Assembly (NCBI GenBank): GCA_949752795.1
Contig: OX457064.1
Location: forward strand, 106,059,454 to 106,123,453
DNA from: Hyperoodon ampullatus
Taxonomy: Eukaryota; Chordata; Mammalia; Artiodactyla; Ziphiidae
Direction of reading: 5' to 3'
Length of the DNA stretch: 64,000 nt
Under the pieces are notes generated by a model. The model saw only the letters and a program-made list of their open reading frames with translations. It had not been told where the DNA came from and searched no databases. The translations under genes were made by a program, and so were the position numbers. This document shows positions 59,501-64,000 of this stretch, piece by piece (the stretch's first letter is position 1; the number at the start of each line of letters is the position of its first letter).

Positions 59501-62500
59501 TCAGTCGGATTGGCAAAGGCTTGCAGCACTTGCTCCCGTGGTAGGGAACAGGACAGGGGGTGTGTAAAGGAACGAAAGTGGCGATTTCTGAGAAGGAGAA
59601 CTGCAGGTAGTTTGGGGTTTTTTTCTCTTTTGCATTTTTAAAATTTACAATGAAAACATTACAGTTGACCGTTGAAGAGCACGTGGATTGGGGCACCAGC
59701 CCTCCAAGAAGCTGAAAATCCGAGTGTAACATAGAGTCAGCCCTCTGCATCCGTGGATTTAACCAACCACAGACCACGTAGCACTGCAGTACTTACTATT
59801 GAAAAAAATCTGCATATAAGTGGAACCGTGCTATTCAAACCCGTGTTGTTCAAGGGCCAGCTGTACGTGTATAACCAGAAGCACTAAGGTGCGTACAGGA
59901 GTTTGTGACTGAGGTCTCTGCAGCGGATGGATGTGTGTCAGGAGGTGGGCAGACCTGCTGTGCCCTGTTGAGATCGTTTACGTGGAGGTCACTGCAGGAC
60001 TCTGGTCCCTCTGCCTCTGTGCTGTCTGTTTACTGGGAGCAAAGCCTTGGCCTTGGGTTGCGGATGACAAAGCAGCAAATCAGTCCCCCCAGAGCTCCCA
60101 GACTCTCATCCCTACCCCAGCAGCCCCTCCCTGAGTCTGTCCAGACTGGTCTCTGCCTTTTTGTTTCTCTCTTCTTCTATCCTTCAAAGTATCTGTAAAC
60201 GAATCTACCCTGAAAGCAGTAGAGAATCTTAATAAAAAGTCCACCTTTGTCCAGCAGGAACTGCAGAGCCTTCACATCCAAATCCGCTAACGCCTGAACC
60301 TTTCAACCCACCCCTCCTCTTAGCAGATCCTCCGTCCACTTCGGCCTGAACTGAGGATGCTGCCTTTCTTGCCACTCCCATGGGTTGGCAGACGGCCTTT
60401 CTAAAATATGCTGTTGCAGCAGTAAAAGATAAGTGCATGAAGCCAAAATTGTATTTTTCATGAAAACAGAATTGGAAGTGTAGGAAATTAAATTTGCTTC
60501 AGATTACATCAGAGCTGAAGAATGAAAACTACATTTATAATAAGGTTTGTTTTAGAAAACTGTGCCTCCCCATGACATCGAGTGTCCCTGCCCAACTGTA
60601 GTCTTTCCCAGGACCTTTTGTGGGGTGGGCTTTCCCCACCAAGCAGCAACAGGTGGACGCGACGGGCTGGAGCGAGGACACTGCAGTAAAAGCACCTGCA
60701 GGCGTGGCTGCTACCCTCCTCCACCTGCCTGGCCACTGCTGTTGCAGATCCCAGTCCCCTGGAGGAGGTCCCGTGGGCCTGGGCTGCCGGGACCCTAGCA
60801 CGTAAGCCAGGGGCACTGAGGCTCGTGCATCCTAACACACTGGGGTGTGTGCCCTGCTGTTGTGTATTTGTGTCCAAGAACTGTTAACCTCATATTTATT
60901 CTCTGGGGAGTCTTGAAAGTTTAGGCTGGGACAGAGTGGCACCTTGCTAGAATCTTTCTCACCCAAAAAAGTCTTTAAAAAGAGCAAGTTAAACATCTTT
61001 TTAAAGAAGGAGTTAAAATACTTATGCCAAGTCTTTATTTCTTCAAAGAAAGGGGAAAAATTTACAGCTTATTTGTGAAAGTGAGCTTATTCTTTGTTAA
61101 GAATTTGAAAACTCATTTCCATCCTTGAAACCCAGGAAATGGCTCAGTGCCTTAGAAATGGGATTGGTCAGCACCGCCCACTTCCTTTCCTCTGGCTGTG
61201 CCGCTGGGCCCTTAGACAGAAGATGGATCTGAGGTGGTCTTTTAGGGACAGCGTTTAAGAGTGAATTCTTGGTTTAAAACTTCACCAAGTAAGGCTTTTG
61301 TGGTGGGACGTGATTCGAGCGAAGAAGACGAAGGTCTGAAGGTGGAGACCTTAGGTGGGCGCTGGTCAACACAGTGACCAGAGCTGCCCGAGTCCAGTGC
61401 GACGTGGCTCTGTTCCCTCTGAGGGTGACCGTCCCAGCCCCTCTGCACCCCTCCCCCTCGCGCCTTCTCAGTTCCCACTGCCCTTAAAAGAAATATGGTT
61501 GCCGTCAAGGGCAGCCATGCCCCAAACCTACAGGTTGGCTTTGTTTGAGTGTTAAATGGTCCGAGTGGCTTTTTCTTTGTGGTATTCGTTGTCAGCCTGC
61601 ATGTTTAAAAGTGAGTCCGGGGCTTCCCTGGTGGCGCAGTGGTTGAGAGTCCGCCTGCCAATGCAGGCGACACGGGTTCGTGCCCCGGTCCGGGAAGATC
61701 CCACATGCCGCGGAGCAGCTGGGCCCGTGAGCCATGGCCACTGAGCCTGCGCGTCCGGAGCCTGTGCTCCGCAACGGGAGAGGCCACAACAGTGAGAGGC
61801 CCGCGTACCGCAAAAAATAATAATAAAAAAAATAAAAGTGAGTCCGTAGCATCATTTTATGGAATTTGTATCTGTTGCTGTTTGTAGCTTAAAGTCTTTT
61901 CTCAAAGTAAGGCTTCCAGCTGCCACGGCGAAGAGCATGGCCCTGCTTCCTGGGGCCCAGGCCCCGAACCCCTGGTTACAGGTGCGCTTCCCTGGCCCGT
62001 GGAATTCAGTTTGCCTTTCCTGTTTGCCATCCAGCAGCTGCTGGCAGTAATAACAACATTAATTATCACTTCTGTTGCGCTCAAGGTGTCATGCTAAATA
62101 GTTTCACTGTCAGCTGACTGAGCCCTGTAACAGCAGTCTGGAGGTAGGGACTGTTGTCAGCCAGCCGCTTTAGAGATGGGGAAATCCAAACTCAGGGGCT
62201 GACCAACCGCCTGACTGGGTGCAGCGCAGGGCTGGAGCTGGGCACCTCGGGAGCGCGCGGAGCTGCCCTTGCGCACCGCTCCCCACTCCCCTTGGCCTGC
62301 CGGCTGGCTGCTAAGCCAGAGGCTAGAACGTGTGCTGGGGCCCTGGCTCCATGGCAGGAGGCGTGGGGGTCTCTCCTCACGCAGCCCCGTGACCTCGGGA
62401 AGGTCATCTGGTCGTGGATCTGCGCCTCCATTGGAACATCTGTCCTCTGCTGAGGACCGACCAGGCCGAGCGGTGACAAGTGCAGGGTTCACCGCCCTGA

Positions 62501-62848
62501 GTTTCTGTGCAGGTCAGTGAGGAAGCGTGTGTAGAAACGGCTCCCGAGCTGTTACACCCTCCACCTCGCCTGAGAGGGACGGGCCCTGTTTTCTGGGTGA
62601 AGCAGTGGCTCCTAGCCTTCCCAGCCCCAGGCAGGGAGAGGACCGCCGTGGGGTTGCTGGAGCTTGTCTGCTGCTCCGCATTTCTCGTCTCCATCACCTT
62701 ATCCGACTCAAAGGAGTTTTTTATCTTTCAGTTTTTAGGGTCGGCTTAATTGCTAATTAAAATATGTATACATTTAGTGCTGATTTTCTCTCGCTCCTTT
62801 TTCTCTTTTCACATGTAGGGTGTTCCGGAAAAGCCGCATAGCGACTGA
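53166..62848 (+). CDS. INSIG1: INSIG-1, insulin-induced gene 1 protein (ER sterol sensor partner), spliced CDS of 276 aa
   Basis: CDS joins 53166-53574, 55257-55381, 56622-56788, 57103-57202 and 62819-62848. INSIG-1 is a six-span ER membrane protein. With sterol present it binds Scap and retains the Scap-SREBP complex in the ER, and it links HMG-CoA reductase to ubiquitin ligases for degradation. Seen in the translation: a variable hydrophilic N-terminus (about residues 1-75), then hydrophobic segments starting at [19 protein letters not shown], the highly conserved core ([72 protein letters not shown]) and the C-terminal GVPEKPHSD. Key residues by alignment from memory: Lys155/Lys157 match human ubiquitination sites Lys156/158; Asp204 matches Asp205, needed for Scap binding; Ser206 matches phospho-site Ser207. 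Human INSIG-1 is 277 aa, so this copy is full length. INSIG2 is excluded by the long N-terminus. Expression is expected to be SREBP-driven. No disruption was seen. Confidence 0.97.
54530..54668 (-). mobile_element. MIR fragment in INSIG1 intron 2
   Basis: tccattttacagacatggaa actgaattacagaaaggttc agcaaccgtgtccaagggga cacagctgagtgac is the reverse-strand MIR pattern. Confidence 0.78.
55257..55381 (+). CDS. INSIG1: INSIG1 exon 3 (residues 137-178)
   Basis: The acceptor is cttcaacag (AG 55255-55256). The exon encodes [17 protein letters not shown] through HASA and includes the Lys155/Lys157 pair. It ends exactly on a codon boundary at GCT, and the donor that follows is GTATCCTT, the U12-type consensus. 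Confidence 0.94.
55382..56621 (+). other. INSIG1: INSIG1 intron 3, U12-type (minor spliceosome) intron
   Basis: The donor is GTATCCTT (55382-55389), matching the U12 5' splice-site consensus rather than GTRAGT. A perfect TTCCTTAAC branch-site consensus lies at 56600-56608, with its adenosines 14-15 nt before the acceptor G, inside the 10-20 nt window typical of U12 introns. There is no pyrimidine tract between branch site and AG. All three diagnostic features agree. Confidence 0.88.
56622..56788 (+). CDS. INSIG1: INSIG1 exon 4 (residues 179-233)
   Basis: The exon begins AAA TTG GAT TTT (KLDF) after AG 56620-56621 and ends tatca|gtaagc, splitting the Gln codon. It encodes the [14 protein letters not shown] segment with Asp204 and Ser206, followed by the next membrane span ([21 protein letters not shown], split here for description). 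Confidence 0.95.
57103..57202 (+). CDS. INSIG1: INSIG1 exon 5 (residues 234-267)
   Basis: The acceptor is ccttctctccag (AG 57101-57102) and the donor is gccatg|gtatgt at 57203. The exon completes the split Gln codon, then encodes [18 protein letters not shown] and the glycine-rich [15 protein letters not shown], the last transmembrane segment. Confidence 0.95.
58502..58717 (-). mobile_element. Young CHR-type cetacean SINE, copy 7, in INSIG1 intron 5
   Basis: Reverse copy with a T run of about 20 (ggtacggtatgcgggcctct ... gccaccagggaagccc). Target duplication agggtcttttt at 58494 and agggtctttttt at 58718. Confidence 0.95.
59660..59876. mobile_element. MER2-like (Tigger/pogo) DNA transposon in INSIG1 intron 5
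   Basis: Left end acagttgaccgttgaagagc and right end gttgttcaagggccagctgt a are inverted repeats of the MER2 terminal sequence. Inside lie tcagccctctgcatccgtgg atttaaccaaccac and atctgcatataagtggaacc. About 215 bp, a non-autonomous deletion derivative with TA at the edges. Confidence 0.8.
61620..61833 (+). mobile_element. Young CHR-type cetacean SINE, copy 8, in INSIG1 intron 5
   Basis: Full-length copy. Perfect 13-bp target duplication aaaagtgagtccg at 61607-61619 and 61834-61846. Opposite in orientation to copy 7. Confidence 0.96.
62060..62260 (-). mobile_element. Possible MIR fragment in INSIG1 intron 5
   Basis: ttagagatggggaaatccaa actcaggggctgaccaaccg cctgactgggtgcagcgcag ggctggagctgg resembles reverse MIR with a diverged left half. 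Confidence 0.5.
62819..62848 (+). CDS. INSIG1: INSIG1 exon 6 coding part (residues 268-276 and stop)
   Basis: After the acceptor ttcacatgtag (AG 62817-62818), ten codons read GVPEKPHSD and TGA (62846-62848). This is identical to the known cytosolic INSIG-1 C-terminus. A 5.6-kb intron precedes this very short coding piece. Confidence 0.95.
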   Translation, partial: GVPEKPHSD

Positions 62849-64000
62849 CTCTTCAAACCCACTGATCCTGAAGAATGGCAAGATTTGGGAGAAAATCTGT
62901 GATACTGGATTGTGACAAAGATTATCTTTTTTCCTCAATAATCTTTTTAGATTGGGCTGACTGTACAAGTGACTCCTGGAAAACAGTTCACCTGTTTTAG
63001 AGTAGCAGACTGGGAAGATGACCACTTGTGTTGAGATGTCACCTTGCCTGACGGCATTCGTGCCTGGGTCTGCTCAGGAAGCACCAAGTGCAGGCCAGCC
63101 GGCTGCAGGGTCCCGAGGATTTGGTTTCATGTGTCATTAAAAGCAAGTTGCCATATTTCCAAGCCTTGAACTAAAGCCTAACTACCAGCTCTGGTTTTGT
63201 ATCAGCGCCCAGGGGAGAGCTTGATGGTGCTTACAAAGATGAAGTGTGATAAAATAGGAATATTACTTATCCAAAAGATTTCTAAAATAGGGTTGTGTAA
63301 AAAAAGAGAAAGGCAGGGGCGGCGAGCTTAGGGTGGCGGTGCCGGGCGCCCCGTCCCGCAGCTGCGCGTGTGTCCCAGCGTATGGCTGTGCTTTTCATTC
63401 CTCCGTGGAGTCGCACGTAGACAATCTTGCTGAGAGCAGAAGGCAATGAGAGGTCATCGTTCTGCACTGTGATGTGCTGGAATGTCCACCTCAGTATTTA
63501 TGCAGTTTATCCAGAACCCGTAATCATCTAGGAGGGGCACCTGCCTGCCGTGTGTCTCAGTCTTAGTGAGCCAAAATCGTGTGTTGTTTCTTTGATACTC
63601 CAGAACAGAGATGACTGTTTTTTTTCCACAGCCCTATGGGATTTGCAATCTGTGATTGCCTTGTAAAAAGAAGAGTGCATATGTCACTGTATTAAACATT
63701 TGGTGTTTCTAAATACTCAAAGACATGGTGAGCACAATGTATTCATTTAATGGCATAGACCATGTTTGTTAGACCCAGTTTGCAAGTACTGGGCCTTCAA
63801 CTTCAAGTGCAATGTATATGAAAACCAACCTGAGCCTTGTATCCTCTTAAATATTTATTTTTTTAACGTATGAGGTGTTACAGAGGGTTCTCCATTTCAG
63901 TGCTGCATGGGGGCAAAATTCAGCAACAGCCCCTCTCAGTTGTGCAGTTACTTCGTTGCTGTGCTCTCCACTGAGCCGGTCCTTTGAAATACTCCAGTTT
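62849..64000 (+). other. INSIG1: INSIG1 3' UTR (continues past window)
   Basis: Untranslated part of exon 6. Candidate polyadenylation hexamers are ATTAAA at 63691-63696 (followed by a GT-rich stretch) and a weaker ATTAAA at 63136-63141. An AU-rich patch, atatttattt and then a T run, lies at about 63851-63866 and resembles an ARE that could lower mRNA stability. No interspersed repeat was recognised. The INSIG1 3' UTR is long in other mammals, so continuation beyond the window is likely. Confidence 0.8.
63691..63696 (+). terminator. Candidate poly(A) signal ATTAAA in INSIG1 3' UTR
   Basis: The common variant hexamer ATTAAA is followed within 10-15 bp by a GT-rich element (tggtgttt). It would give an mRNA with an approximately 0.86-kb 3' UTR. 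Use of this site is inference. Confidence 0.4.

Larger units (their letters stand above)
52370..64000 (+). other. INSIG1: INSIG1 gene (transcription unit, runs off right edge)
   Basis: Gene span inferred from a TATA box at 52340-52346, six exons with recognisable splice sites, and a 3' UTR that reaches the window edge. Exons: about 52370-52455, 53142-53574, 55257-55381, 56622-56788, 57103-57202 and 62819 onward. Introns measure 686, 1682, 1240, 314 and 5616 bp. All junctions are GT-AG, and the coding phases join without a frameshift (409+125+167+100+30 = 831 nt including stop). The transcription start is estimated from the TATA position and is not observed. The true 3' end is not in the window unless the ATTAAA at 63691 is used. 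Confidence 0.95.

Noticed and set aside
1..64000. An undescribed defence, mobile or biosynthetic gene system
   Set aside because: The window holds one spliced vertebrate gene and repeat-rich intergenic DNA. No cluster of unknown coding genes is present.

Overview
This window is mammalian nuclear DNA, almost certainly from a cetacean. It carries intron-bearing genes, CpG islands and LINE/SINE/LTR/DNA-transposon debris. It also holds at least sixteen tRNA-derived SINEs of the CHR type ('ggcttccctggtggcgcagtggtt' head). Eight of these belong to a short, young subfamily of about 200 bp, with perfect or near-perfect target-site duplications where these could be read, and this subfamily is typical of toothed and baleen whales. 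There are no bacterial operons, phages or CRISPR arrays.

Only one protein-coding gene is supported. INSIG1 lies on the + strand, from a CpG-island promoter near 52.17-52.38 kb to beyond the right edge. I could place all six exons by splice sites and by family knowledge. Exon 1 is non-coding (about 52370-52455). Coding exons are 53166-53574 (exon 2, which begins at 53142), 55257-55381, 56622-56788, 57103-57202 and 62819-62848 (stop). The product is a complete 276-residue INSIG-1, one residue shorter than human, with the Scap/HMG-CoA-reductase regulatory residues in place. The third intron (55382-56621) has the hallmarks of a U12-type (minor spliceosome) intron.

The left 52 kb is a gene-free intergenic region upstream of INSIG1. 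In other mammals this interval separates HTR5A from INSIG1, but I see no HTR5A exon here. It is made of (1) a 1.2-kb perfectly phased hexanucleotide satellite at 485-1702; (2) a 5'-inverted (twin-primed) L1 at about 2515-3180; (3) several old L1 3' ends, some with younger elements nested inside; (4) MaLR-like LTR remnants on both strands; (5) MER5-type hAT fragments and MIRs; (6) CA-rich microsatellites; and (7) GC-rich unique sequence. Long open frames in this part are explained by repeats or GC-rich composition, not by genes.

I found no previously undescribed multi-gene system. The observations most worth checking are the U12 intron, the phased hexamer array, the weak first start codon with a stronger in-frame Met37, the inverted SINE pair inside INSIG1 intron 5, and the changed B box shared by the young SINE subfamily.
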